NCBI RefSeq assembly: GCF_004361815.1
Contig: NZ_SNWA01000002.1
Coordinates: 620,001 to 684,000, forward strand
DNA length: 64,000 bases
Direction: 5' to 3'
Source: Paraburkholderia sp. BL10I2N1
Lineage (GTDB): Bacteria; Pseudomonadota; Gammaproteobacteria; Burkholderiales; Burkholderiaceae
The notes beneath the pieces were generated by a model. The model was not told the DNA's origin. It ran no database searches and saw only the letters and a program-made list of their open reading frames with translations. Below, one piece after another: positions 1 to 8,033 of this stretch (within the stretch, counting starts at the first letter, position 1; every line of letters begins with the position of its first letter). The position numbers and the translations under genes are program-made.

Positions 1-142
1 CCTGCGGCTCAATGTGAATCAGACAAAACCGATTTGAATAGATTCGTTGCGCAGAGTTAACAACCTGGCAATTGTTGACGATCCGCTTTCGCCGGTAATG
101 TAGCTTCGCGCGCTTGACATCGAATCAACAAAAGCATCAACA

Positions 143-3100
143 ATGAATAACACGCGCTATCGGCTTGTATTCAGCAAGTTGCGAGGCATGCTCGTCGCGG
201 TTGAGGAAACCGCCACAGGAACCGGCAAGTCCAGTCGGGGCGAAACCAGCGTTGTGCGGGCGTGCCCGTATGCTTCGCAGACGCCGTTCTTTGCGTTGCG
301 TCAGATGGCGTTCGCTGTCCTGTTGCTGCTCGGCGTGCTTCCTGCCAGCTATGCGCAAATTGTTACCGCGCCCGGCTCCGGCGCGCAGGTGATCCAGACG
401 CCAAACGGTTTGCCGCAGGTGAACGTGGCACGTCCGTCGGGGGCTGGCGTGTCCGTTAATACGTACTCGCAGTTCGACGTGCAGAAGCCAGGCGCGATCC
501 TGAATAACTCGCCTGTGCTCGTTAACACGCAGCAGGCGGGCTACATCAACGGCAACCCGAATTATGCCGCCGGTCAGTCCGCGAAGATCATCGTCAACCA
601 GGTCAACAGCAGCGCCGCGAGCCAGATCAACGGCGCGCTCGAAGTCGCGGGAAGCCGGGCCGAAGTCGTCATAGCCAACGGTTCGGGCATCTCGGTGAAC
701 GGCGGTTCATTCCTGAACACCGCGCGCGCGATCCTGACGACCAGCACGCCGAACTACGGCGCAGACGGCAGCCTGACCGGGTTCAATGTCACGGGCGGCA
801 ATATTACCGTCCAGGGCGCGGGCCTGAATGCTTCGAACGTCGATCAGGTGGACCTGCTCGCGCGTGCGGTGCAGGCAAACGCGGCGATCTATGCGAACAA
901 CCTGAACGTCATCACCGGCCCGAACCAGGTCAATCACGACACGCTCGCCGCGACGCCGATTGCCGGGACGGGACCCGCGCCAGGTGTGTCGATCGACGTG
1001 AGCCAGCTTGGCGGCATGTATGCGAATCGCATCATTCTGGTCGGCTCGGAAAACGGCGTCGGTGTCTCGAATGCGGGCGTGGTCGCCGCGCAGGCGGGCG
1101 ACCTGACGCTCACCACGCAGGGCAGGCTTGTCCTCACCGGCCGCACCAATGCAAGCGGCAACCTGTCGGTGTCGGTGGCGGGCGACATCGATAACAGCGG
1201 CACGACCTACGGCCAGCAGAACGTATCGGTGAACACATCGGGCGATCTGACCAACAGCGGCACGCTGGCTGCACAGCAGGGCCTGACCGTCAACCGCGGG
1301 CAGCGTCGCGTCAACCGGAACCCTCGGCGCAGGCATCAACGCCGACTGGAGCGTGGCCCAGAGCGGCGACCTGAACTTCACCGCGACGGGTCAACTGAGC
1401 GCGACGGGTCAAAACATCGCGGGCGGCAATGCGACCCTGCAGGGCAACACCGTCACGCTTGCTGGCAGCCAGACCGCTGCTAACGGCGCCCTCAACGTTT
1501 CAGCCGCGCAGTCTCTCGACACCAGCACAGCCACGCTCGACGCATCGCAGCTATCGCTGAGCGCAACGAACCTCACCAACCACGGCGGGACGCTCACGCA
1601 GACCGGCACCGGGCCGACGACCATTGCCGTATCCGGCACCCTCGACAACACGAATGGCAAGCTGCTGACCAACAGCGCCGATCTGACGCTTTCGCCGGGT
1701 ACGCTTGTCAATGACGGCGGCACGATTGCGAACACCGGCACCAGTACGCTCTCGGTGAATACCGCAACGCTCTCGAACAATGGCGGCGACATCGCCACCA
1801 ATGGCGCATTGGCGGTGAACGCGGGCGCCGTCTTCAACCAGGGCGGTACGTTTGCCGCGCAGTCGCAGGCGGCCTTTATCGTGGCGTCGCTCGACAACAG
1901 CGCGGGCGGCTATATCGGCGCAAGGGACGTGTCGGTAAACGATGCCGGCGGGTTCAACAATGCGGGCGGAACAGTACAGGCCAATGACCGGCTTGACGTG
2001 TCGGCGCAGAACCGCGACACGTCGGACACGAACGGCACGGTGGCAAAACTGCCGAACGTGAGCAACCTGCTCGACAAACAGGCCGACATGATGAGCGCGG
2101 CGAGCGCTGCGGGCGAAGCGGTGGCGACGCGGATCGGTCAATATGCGGACTCGAAGCGCGACGCAGCCAACGCTGCAGCCGATCAGGCCATGAAGGACGG
2201 CAACCCGGAACTGGCGGCGCAGTACCAGCAGGAAGCGGCCGACTGGGCTGAAGGCGGCACGTATCGCGTTGCGTTGCATACGGCGGGCGGCGGCCTCATT
2301 GCTGGCCTGGGTGGTGGCAACGCGTTCGCCGGTGCAGCGGGTGCCGGCCTGTCGGCCGCGCTGGCCGGGAATCTGAACCAGCTCAGCAACGCCATCTATG
2401 ACGCGAACCCGACTGGGGACGCCAATGCCAACCGCATGCTGGGCAACATTCTGGCGAATGCCCTGGCCACCGGGGCCGGTACGCTGGTGGGCGGCAATGC
2501 GGGCGCGTTCACCGGCGCGAATGTCGATCTCTACAACCGGAGCACATCATGCAATGGCGCGCATTGCGACGACAGCAACGCATTGGGCAAGCGCAGCGAT
2601 CCGCTCGATGCGATCCGGGTTGATCTGGTCAGTAAATATTGCGGCGCGGGTGTCGCGTGCACCGACGCACAGCTCAAGCAGGTCATGCAGGCGCAGGCAG
2701 AGCTGTCGCAGGAAGTGAACCGCTATGCGCTGGACACGGTCGCTGTGGGCGGAGGCGCAGCAGCGATCGCCGGGGCCGCAGTCGCTGGTCCGGAAGCGCT
2801 CGCGGCCTACAAGGCAGCGCAGGCAGGATATTCGTTGTACACCGCCGCGATGACCGGCGCAGGAATTTCCGGTGGCATTTACGCGAGTATCGCCACGATC
2901 AATGCCGGGATCGATTTCCGAAACGGACAAGATTTTAGCACCAGCTTTGATCAGCGATTTTCGGTGGCCGGGCTGGGAACAGCCGCAGTGGTGGGGGCGC
3001 TCAACGGCATGTTTGCGACTTCCATGTTCCAATGGGCCGGTATTGCAAATTCAATCAAGAACGTCAGCACGATTCCTGGTTTTGTGATCCAGACAAACAA

Positions 3101-3161
3101 ATTTGCGCTAGGTCAGGCTGCCGGCAAGGCAGCCCAAGGCGCCGTGCAGCAGCGCAACTAA
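143..3161 (+). pseudogene. TpsA / CdiA-like filamentous haemagglutinin exoprotein, frameshifted
   Basis: This is a secreted exoprotein of a two-partner (type Vb) system. The N-terminus has an extended signal peptide (about residues 1-72, hydrophobic core MAFAVLLLLG, cleavage near SYAQ), followed by a TPS domain rich in N, G, S and T. After that come haemagglutinin-type beta-helix repeats and a hydrophobic C-terminal region. The first frame (from ATG 143) stays in phase to about 1294. One extra C in CAACC at 1291-1295 then moves the repeat protein into the next frame, where it runs to the TAA at 3161; deleting one C restores a continuous repeat sequence. The reconstructed product is only about 1,005 residues, whereas CdiA/FhaB proteins usually exceed 2,500, so a large internal deletion is also likely. 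No convincing Shine-Dalgarno precedes the start. Its partner transporter gene downstream is also broken. Confidence 0.85.
2526..3158 (+). other. candidate CdiA-CT toxin region after a DLYN motif
   Basis: In Burkholderia-type CdiA proteins the variable toxin begins after a short motif ending in LYN. Here DLYN (2526-2537) follows an alanine/glycine-rich pretoxin segment. The roughly 207 residues after it have their own character: two Cys pairs near the start (SCNGAHC, and YC...AC around AGVAC), then several Ala/Gly-rich hydrophobic segments, then a tail ending KAAQGAVQQRN. I recognise no nuclease motif. The hydrophobic segments suggest a membrane-active domain, but that is inference. A small membrane protein gene follows 20 bp downstream, in the position expected for the immunity gene. 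Confidence 0.45.
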
Positions 3162-3181
3162 TGGAATGACCGGAGAGATTC

Positions 3182-3475
3182 ATGTTTGATGGATTCTGGA
3201 GTGGCATGGTCGGTGGTCTGTTCGGCCCTGCCTTCGTTCGTTGGGCAGGAAAGTATAAATACTGGACCATATTTCTCGTAGTCACTATTGGCGTCCACGT
3301 GTTCCTGTTCGCGCATGATCTATTTGACGTAGGCATCCGTGCGGCAATCGCAAGAGTTGTTAAGTTGACTTTTACACCTGTAGGCTTTTTTGTCCCTGCG
3401 GGCGTAGGTTTGCTGGCGGTCGTCATCATTGCCTTCTGCTCGGCAATCACACCAAAAGAATCCGACGAAAAGTAA
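3182..3475 (+). CDS. small membrane protein, candidate CDI immunity protein
   Basis: This 97-residue protein has about three hydrophobic segments: near residues 4-16, a strong one around YWTIFLVVTIGVHVFLFA, and another around VGFFVPAGVGLLAVVIIAF. It ends in a charged tail (TPKESDEK). A GGAGA ribosome binding site lies 5 bp before ATG. It starts 20 bp after the TpsA/CdiA stop and precedes the transporter gene, matching the cdiA-cdiI-cdiB order known for Burkholderia CDI loci. Immunity proteins are small, sequence-variable and lie at this position. A membrane immunity protein would suit a membrane-acting toxin. It is also less GC-rich than its neighbours, as is common for toxin/immunity pairs. 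I recognise no family, so the role rests on position and size. Confidence 0.5.
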   Translation: MFDGFWSGMVGGLFGPAFVRWAGKYKYWTIFLVVTIGVHVFLFAHDLFDVGIRAAIARVVKLTFTPVGFFVPAGVGLLAVVIIAFCSAITPKESDEK

Positions 3476-3544
3476 TTCTGAAAATTTAATGCATTGAGTG
3501 CAGTACCCGCACTCACGGGGAAGATGTTGTCGTTCAGATCAGCA

Positions 3545-3617
3545 ATGAAAATTCACCAAAGGCTGGCGCTACTTCCGTTTACAGCCCTGGTCTCGCTCGC
3601 GGGTTACGCGCAGCAGG
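3545..3617 (+). pseudogene. 5' fragment of the TpsB/CdiB transporter gene (signal peptide)
   Basis: The ATG at 3545 opens a Sec signal peptide with a KIHQR basic start, a hydrophobic core (LALLPFTALVSLAG) and a YAQQ cleavage region. The frame then runs into the IS3 element at 3618. If the element and one AGG target copy are removed, the codon interrupted at 3617 joins to 8034 in frame and continues as PTPADTAAAARA, the start of the mature transporter. This is therefore the missing N-terminus of the gene that resumes at 8033. Confidence 0.9.
3615..3617. repeat. left 3-bp target site duplication (AGG) of the IS3 element
   Basis: AGG directly precedes the left inverted repeat and is repeated directly after the right one at 8031-8033. 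Three base pairs is the usual duplication for many IS3-group elements. Confidence 0.9.
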
Positions 3618-3685
3618 TGAGCTTCCCTCGAAATTTAGCCTTCCACGGGTGACGTAAAATTGACGTTACTTTGGAAAGACTAGAA

Positions 3686-3956
3686 ATGAAGAAGATACCC
3701 AAACAAGCGTACACGGCCGAGTTCAAGGAGCTTGCCGTCAAGCGCGTGAGCGATGGACAGACGATCGCGGCGGCGGCGAAGGAACTGTGCCTGAGCGGCC
3801 AGACCTTACGCAACTGGATCAAGGCCGCTGCGACGGGCAAGCTGACCGGGGCCGGTGGCAAGGTCGTGACGCCGGAAGCGATGGAGTTGTCCCGACTGCG
3901 ATCCGAGGTCGCTCGACTGAAGCGGGAGAACGAGATCATAAAAAAAGCAGCGGCGT
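3686..3956 (+). CDS. IS3-family OrfA, 5' exon interrupted by a group II intron
   Basis: OrfA is the DNA-binding helix-turn-helix subunit of IS3 transposases. It starts MKKIPKQAYTAEFKELAVKR, has the IAAAAKELCLSGQTLRNWIK helix-turn-helix, and ends in a leucine-zipper-like coiled coil (SRLRSEVARLKRENEIIKK). The intron begins at 3957. Splicing 3956 to 5798 would restore AAAYFAKESM and a stop at 5820, giving 97 residues, the usual end of this family. An AAAAAAG slippery heptamer (3941-3947) lies 9 bp before the insertion and is the expected -1 frameshift site producing OrfAB. Unspliced, the frame ends 11 bp into the intron. Confidence 0.9.
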
Positions 3957-4469
3957 GTGTGCTATGAAAGCTGTTTGATCGATGAGGGCGGGCCCCTCGA
4001 TGCCGTCTTTTCAGGAGAAGGCATCAAACCACTTCAAGCTGCTGCGTTTAAGAGACGTGGTGGTGAGCGTTGAAGAAAAGGCGCAATGAATGCGTCAGGT
4101 AAGGAATAACGAGACGAGCGCAAGCGAACCGTCGATGAGGTGTCGATAGCTTTTTCCACGTGTCGTCAAAACCAGGGTCCACGCTGTGCTCTGGGATAAA
4201 TCAGGCGGAAACCTGACTACTGGCCTGATGGCGACCGGCATATAGGCGGCGTGACGTTACTCCAGGCGATTGAACGGAACATAGGAACCTGTCATCTCGA
4301 TGCGAAGGGAGAAGCTTGATTTGAAGGACTCGAAGAAGGCGAGAGTACCGATGCGGGGTACAGGGACGGAGCATTTCGTAGTAGCGGTGAGGCCTCGTAA
4401 TGGGGGCGGAGCGAAGGGAATGCGTCATCCGGCAAGACCTGTGGGCCAACCAGAGAATGGGATGAACCG

Positions 4470-5720
4470 ATGAGTCGAGCCAGGCCGTTTGCAATAACGA
4501 AGCAGTCTGTGTGGGCAGCATGGCTTCAGGTGAAAGCGAACCATGGCGCGCATGGGGTGGACGGGCAAACCATTGAGGCATTTGAAGAGCGGCTTGGACC
4601 CAATCTGTACAAGCTGTGGAACCGGATGTCTTCAGGGAGCTACTTCCCACCGCCGGTGCGTGGCGTGGAAATTCCGAAGGGCAACGACAGAAACAAAAAG
4701 CGATTGTTGGGAATTCCGACAGTAGCGGACCGCGTTGCCCAGGCAGTTGTACGCAATTATCTTGAAGCGCAGGTAGAGCCCTGTTTCCATCCAGATTCCT
4801 ATGCTTACCGGCCTTCCAGGTCGGCGCTGGATGCGATTGCTGCTGTCCGGGGTCGTTGCTGGAAATACGACTGGGTACTGGAATTTGACATCAAAGGTGC
4901 GTTTGACCACGTTGATCACGAACTCATGATGAAAGCGGTGCGGCAGCATGCCCGTTGCACATGGGTGGAGCTGTACGTCGAACGCTGGTTGAAGGCGCCA
5001 ATGATGAGGGGGCAGGAAATGGTGTCGCGGACGGAGGGCACGCCGCAGGGTGGTGTCGTCAGCCCGGTGCTGTTTAATCTCTACATGCATTACGCCTTTG
5101 ATACCTGGATGGCGAGGCACTTTCCGGACACGTCCTTCGTGCGGTACGCCGACGATGGATTGGTCCATTGTAAAAGTGAAGCCGAAGCCAGACGGTTGCA
5201 GGAGGCAATCGGTGCGCGTCTCAAGGCCTGTGGCCTGGAACTGCATCCTGAGAAGACGAGGATCGTGTACTGCCGGGATGGGAATCGCAAGAACGACTAT
5301 CCCAACACGAGCTTCGACTTTCTGGGATACACCTTCCGTGGCCGGCTGGCCAAAAGCAAGCGCGGCGTTTACTTCAACAGCTTCAGTGCTGCCCTGAGCG
5401 GCAAGGCGACGAAACGCATCCGCGAGAAAATGCGGGGGTGGAATATCGGTCGCTGGACGGAGGCTGGGATCGAGGACATCGCCGCGCGAGCCAATCCAGC
5501 CTTGCGAGGATGGTGGAACTATTACGCGGCGTTCTACATGAGCGAGTTTAAGCGCGTGATCGCCCACCTCAACGACATTCTGGTGAAATGGGCGGCCCGC
5601 AAATACCGCCGGTTTCAACGGAGTCGTGCCAAGGCCCGGACCTGGCTCAGGCGGATGGCCGAGCGTGCGCCGGATCTGCTGTACCACTGGATCGTGGGGG
5701 TATTGCCATCGGCTGGATGA
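4470..5720 (+). CDS. ltrA: group II intron reverse transcriptase/maturase
   Basis: This is the intron-encoded protein that binds intron RNA, assists splicing and copies the RNA into DNA. The 416 residues contain the RT0-RT7 blocks: RVAQAVV with SYAYRPSRSALDA, the FDIKGAFDHVDH block, the TPQGGVVSPVLFNLYMH block, and the catalytic YADD at FVRYADDGLVHC. A maturase (X) domain follows around PALRGWWNYYAAF. It ends at LLYHWIVGVLPSAG with no HNH endonuclease domain, as in several bacterial lineages that use replication forks for priming. The stop lies 5 bp before domain V, as expected for a domain IV ORF. The ATG follows the intron leader at 4470. The protein looks full length. Confidence 0.95.
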   Translation: MSRARPFAITKQSVWAAWLQVKANHGAHGVDGQTIEAFEERLGPNLYKLWNRMSSGSYFPPPVRGVEIPKGNDRNKKRLLGIPTVADRVAQAVVRNYLEAQVEPCFHPDSYAYRPSRSALDAIAAVRGRCWKYDWVLEFDIKGAFDHVDHELMMKAVRQHARCTWVELYVERWLKAPMMRGQEMVSRTEGTPQGGVVSPVLFNLYMHYAFDTWMARHFPDTSFVRYADDGLVHCKSEAEARRLQEAIGARLKACGLELHPEKTRIVYCRDGNRKNDYPNTSFDFLGYTFRGRLAKSKRGVYFNSFSAALSGKATKRIREKMRGWNIGRWTEAGIEDIAARANPALRGWWNYYAAFYMSEFKRVIAHLNDILVKWAARKYRRFQRSRAKARTWLRRMAERAPDLLYHWIVGVLPSAG

Positions 5721-5724
5721 CAAG

Positions 5725-5797
5725 AGCCGTATGAACCGAGAGGTTCACGTACGGATCTGTGAGGGCCTGGCGGGGAAGTTCCGCCGGGCTACTCGAC
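5725..5797 (+). ncRNA. group II intron catalytic domains V and VI
   Basis: Domain V (5725-5758, 34 nt) begins AGCCGTATGAACC, has a GAGA tetraloop, and closes with GGTTCACGTACGG, containing the catalytic AGC triad. Domain VI follows, with a GC-rich stem (GGCCTGGCGG pairing to CCGCCGGGC) and an unpaired A at 5791, six nucleotides before the 3' end. That A is the likely branch-point nucleotide. Confidence 0.88.
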
Positions 5798-5816
5798 ACT
5801 TTGCGAAGGAGTCGAT

Positions 5817-6500
5817 GTGAAGTGCGCGTTTATCGACCGGAATCGACACCACTGGCCCGTCTCAGTCCTGTGTGAAACGCTGGAGGTCAGCCCCAGCGGA
5901 TATCATCAGCGCCGGCAGCGCACCACCGGTGACAAGCCGCACAGAGGCCGCGTGAGCAACGATGCCTTGCTGGCGCACATCAAGGCAATTCACGCGCAGG
6001 TCAAAGGCGAATACGGCTGGCCGCGTATGTGGAAGGAACTGCTCGCACGCGGCGTGCGCGTAGGCAAGGAGCGGGTTCGCAAGCTGATGGCGCAGCATGG
6101 CATTCGGGCCCGCCACAAGCGCAAGTACATCGCGACGACGAACTCGAACCACGACCTGCCGGTCGCAAAGAACCTGCTGAAGCGCAACTTCACCGCCACC
6201 GCACCGAACCAGGTCTGGACGACCGATATCACCTATCTGGCGACGGCCGAGGGCTGGGTGTATCTCGCGGTCATCATCGACCTGTTCAGCCGGCAGGTGG
6301 TGGGCTGGTCGATGCAGCCGCACATGAAGGCTGAACTGGTCACGGACGCACTGCGCATGGCGTGGTTCCGGCGCCGCCCGGAAGCTGGCGTAATCGTACA
6401 TAGCGACCGGGGCAGCCAGTATTGCAGCGACCTGTTTCAGGACACACTGAAGGCCTATGGCATGCGTTCGTCGATGAGCCGACGGGGTGACTGCTGGGAT
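5817..6500 (+). pseudogene. IS3-family OrfB integrase, 5' part (cut by IS110)
   Basis: OrfB is the catalytic DDE subunit. This fragment has the HTH_21 region (KGEYGWPRMWKELLARG), then the rve core with the first aspartate in QVWTTDITYLA and the second in VIVHSDRGSQY. It stops being IS3-like after RRGDCWD at 6500, where the IS110 element enters. The catalytic glutamate lies beyond the insertion (PTESWF at 7781). A GTG at 5817 overlaps the restored OrfA stop, and the frame is -1 relative to OrfA, consistent with frameshift production of OrfAB. Without repair it cannot make active transposase. Confidence 0.9.
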
Positions 6501-6713
6501 ACTCAGTCTAAGATCGCTTCTGAACGTCGGACCGATCTGACCCGTGCTGGGATTGGCCGAACTGCCTTGGCGTTGACCTGTCGATCGGCTTCCGGCGTTC
6601 CCCGAGCGTTGCCGGGCTCACCGTCTGTGACCTGATAGGAGCTTTGTTCTGCACCATGAGTGTCCTGTCCTGCGAGTGGGGTTGGCGATGCGCCCACTAC
6701 AACGGAAATACGC
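6501..6713 (+). ncRNA. IS110 left end, candidate bridge RNA with visible guide segments
   Basis: In IS621-like elements the left end encodes a bridge RNA with target-binding and donor-binding loops. Four candidate guides appear here in the expected order. TGCTGGGAT (6545-6553) is identical to the left flank (6492-6500). GGCGTT (6569-6574) is the reverse complement of AACGCC at the right flank (7776-7781). ATAGGAGC (6635-6642) is identical to the element's right end (7765-7772). TGAGT (6657-6661) is the reverse complement of ACTCA at its left end (6501-6505). Folding and expression are not shown, and the shorter matches could be chance individually; together they form a consistent set. Confidence 0.65.
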
Positions 6714-7763
6714 ATGGAACAAAACGAAGTGATTCTGGGTGTCGACACGCATCTGGATGCGCATGTTGGGGCTGTGATCAGTGAGACGGGGAAACTCCTT
6801 GGAACGCTGTCGGTATCGACCGACACGGCAGGATATCTCAACCTGGTGACCTGGGCGAATTCGTTCGGTCATCTGCGCCGTGCCGGCGTAGAAGGGACCG
6901 GCACCTATGGAGCGGGTTTGGCGCGCGTGCTGCGCGATCACGAGATTGAAGTACTCGAAGTCAATCGCCCCGACCGGGCGACACGTCGGTCTCGAGGGAA
7001 GTCCGATCCCACCGATGCAGAAAATGCAGCCCGCGCGGTTCTCTCCGGAAAAGCAACTGCTATTCCCAAGGAGCAGTCCGGCGCTGCCGAAGCAATGCGC
7101 GCCGTCTCCGTTGCCAGACGCAGCGCTGTAAAAGCGAAAACGCAGGCCATCAATCAGTTGCGGGCTTTGCTGGTCAGCGCGCCACAGGAAATTCGCGAGC
7201 GCCTTCTGAAAACGAAGACAGCAGAATGCGTTGCGAGCTGCGCCCGCCTGCGCTCGTTGGGCAACACGCCCATGTTGCAAACGTTGACGACCACGTTGCG
7301 CTTGCTGGCCAAGCGCTGGCTGGCGCTGGCAGAGGAACTCAACACGCTCGATGCCATGCTTGATCGCCTGACCAGCCAGCACGCCGGCCGGCTTCGTGAG
7401 AGATTCGGTGTTGGCCCACAGACCGCTGCAGTGCTCGTCGCCGTCGCGGGCGACAATCCCGAACGCCTGAAAAGCGAGGCTGCGCTGGCGGCGCTTTGTG
7501 GCACGAGCCCGTTGCAGGCATCGTCTGGCAAAACGGTCCGGCATCGCTTGAACAGGGGCGGCGACCGGTCTGCAAACAATGCCTTGTGGACCATTGCGAT
7601 GGTGCGGATGAGAAGCGATCCTCGGACCCGTGCTTATGTCGAGCGCCGGACCAAAGAAGGCATGTCGAACAAGGAAATTCATCGCTGCCTCAAGCGCTAT
7701 ATCGTGAGGGAGCTGTACCCGCTCATCCTCGCGGATCTGGCCGAGTCAACGCGTGTCCCTTGA
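6714..7763 (+). CDS. IS110-family transposase (DEDD recombinase)
   Basis: This 349-residue recombinase drives IS110 excision and insertion through a bridge RNA. The N-terminal RuvC-like DEDD domain shows ILGVDTHLDAH with the first Asp, GVEGTGTYGAG with the Glu, and KSDPTDAENAARA with the last two Asp residues. A coiled-coil stretch follows. The C-terminal Transposase_20 domain contains RFGVGPQTAAVL and AALCGTSPLQASSGK, where the serine is the predicted nucleophile. It ends RELYPLILADLAESTRVP. The first ATG giving the canonical MEQNEVILGVDTH start is used. Length is normal and no disruption is visible, so this may be the only autonomous transposase left in the nest. Confidence 0.95.
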   Translation: MEQNEVILGVDTHLDAHVGAVISETGKLLGTLSVSTDTAGYLNLVTWANSFGHLRRAGVEGTGTYGAGLARVLRDHEIEVLEVNRPDRATRRSRGKSDPTDAENAARAVLSGKATAIPKEQSGAAEAMRAVSVARRSAVKAKTQAINQLRALLVSAPQEIRERLLKTKTAECVASCARLRSLGNTPMLQTLTTTLRLLAKRWLALAEELNTLDAMLDRLTSQHAGRLRERFGVGPQTAAVLVAVAGDNPERLKSEAALAALCGTSPLQASSGKTVRHRLNRGGDRSANNALWTIAMVRMRSDPRTRAYVERRTKEGMSNKEIHRCLKRYIVRELYPLILADLAESTRVP

Positions 7764-7775
7764 CATAGGAGCGTC

Positions 7776-7991
7776 AACGCCCCCACTGAAAGCTGGTTTA
7801 ACAGTTTCAAAAACGAGCGGTTTCATGGCGTGCGTTACGCCACACACGCCGAAATGAAGGCGGCCAGTTTCGAATATATCGAAGTCTTTTATAATCGCAA
7901 ACGGCAGCATTCAACGCTCGGCTACAGGTCACCAATCCAGTATCTCGACCGCTGGATCAACGACCAAAACCAGGACGAGCGGGCTGCATAA
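7776..7991 (+). pseudogene. IS3-family OrfB integrase, 3' part
   Basis: The frame resumes as NAPTESWFNSFKNERF, which carries the catalytic glutamate of the DDE triad. It continues through the conserved EMKAASFEYIEVFYNRKRQHSTLGYRSP block to a TAA at 7991, 12 bp before the right inverted repeat. Joined to the fragment ending at 6500 it would give a complete OrfB of normal length. Confidence 0.9.
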
Positions 7992-8030
7992 AATCCACCT
8001 GCTGGAAGACGAAATATCGAGGGAACCTCA

Positions 8031-8033
8031 AGG
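8031..8033. repeat. right 3-bp target site duplication (AGG) of the IS3 element
   Basis: This is the second AGG copy, directly after the right inverted repeat. Its G is the first base of the GTG codon that continues the transporter reading frame. Confidence 0.9.

Larger units (their letters stand above)
3957..5797 (+). mobile_element. group II intron (1,841 bp) in IS3 orfA
   Basis: The 5' boundary reads GTGTGC, fitting the GUGYG consensus. The 3' boundary reads CTCGAC, ending in the expected AY dinucleotide. Between them are about 510 bp of structured leader (domains I-III), a reverse transcriptase ORF in domain IV, and recognisable domains V and VI. The boundaries were fixed by requiring the exons to restore the IS3 OrfA C-terminus, and the result agrees with both consensus ends. 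The intron is in the sense orientation of orfA, so splicing could restore it. The intron appears full length and intact. Confidence 0.92.
6501..7775 (+). mobile_element. IS110-family element inserted in IS3 orfB
   Basis: A roughly 1,275-bp element splits orfB between the codons for GDCWD and NAPTESW. It has a long non-coding left end (about 213 bp), one DEDD recombinase gene, and about 12 bp after the stop. There are no obvious inverted repeats or target duplication, as expected for IS110. The long upstream non-coding end is the IS110/IS621-type arrangement in which the bridge RNA precedes the recombinase; IS1111-type elements carry it downstream. Exact ends are uncertain by about 2 bp because the recombined core dinucleotide is ambiguous. 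Confidence 0.88.
3618..8030 (+). mobile_element. IS3-family insertion sequence carrying a group II intron and an IS110 element
   Basis: The ends are 28-bp inverted repeats (3618-3645 and 8003-8030) matching at 24 positions and starting TGAG/TGAG; their shared core is TTCCCTCGA. A 3-bp duplication AGG (3615-3617 and 8031-8033) flanks the element. The total is 4,413 bp, but removing the intron (1,841 bp) and the IS110 element (about 1,275 bp) leaves about 1,297 bp, a normal IS3 size. It encodes OrfA (IS3 HTH) and OrfB (DDE integrase) with an A6G slippery site for -1 frameshifting. Intact ends and target duplication show it arrived by one transposition event; the inner elements then entered it. 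Confidence 0.95.

Noticed and set aside
114..119. TTGACA as a -35 box before the exoprotein gene
   Set aside because: The -10 would overlap the start codon and there is no fitting hexamer; the alternative TTGACG at 75-80 has only a 15-bp spacer to TAATGT.
707..1381. Long minus-strand open frame opposite the exoprotein gene
   Set aside because: It is a shadow of the repetitive high-GC gene, rich in Arg, His and Ala with no domain.
1100..3000. Possible CRISPR or satellite array in the repeat-rich exoprotein
   Set aside because: The repeats are diverged protein-level haemagglutinin motifs, not regular DNA repeats with spacers.
4632..5723. 363-residue minus-strand open frame opposite the intron reverse transcriptase
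   Set aside because: Composition is that of antisense to the RT gene; the RT motifs on the other strand leave no doubt.
6618..7682. 354-residue minus-strand open frame opposite the IS110 transposase
   Set aside because: It is antisense to a gene with clear DEDD motifs and has no domain of its own.
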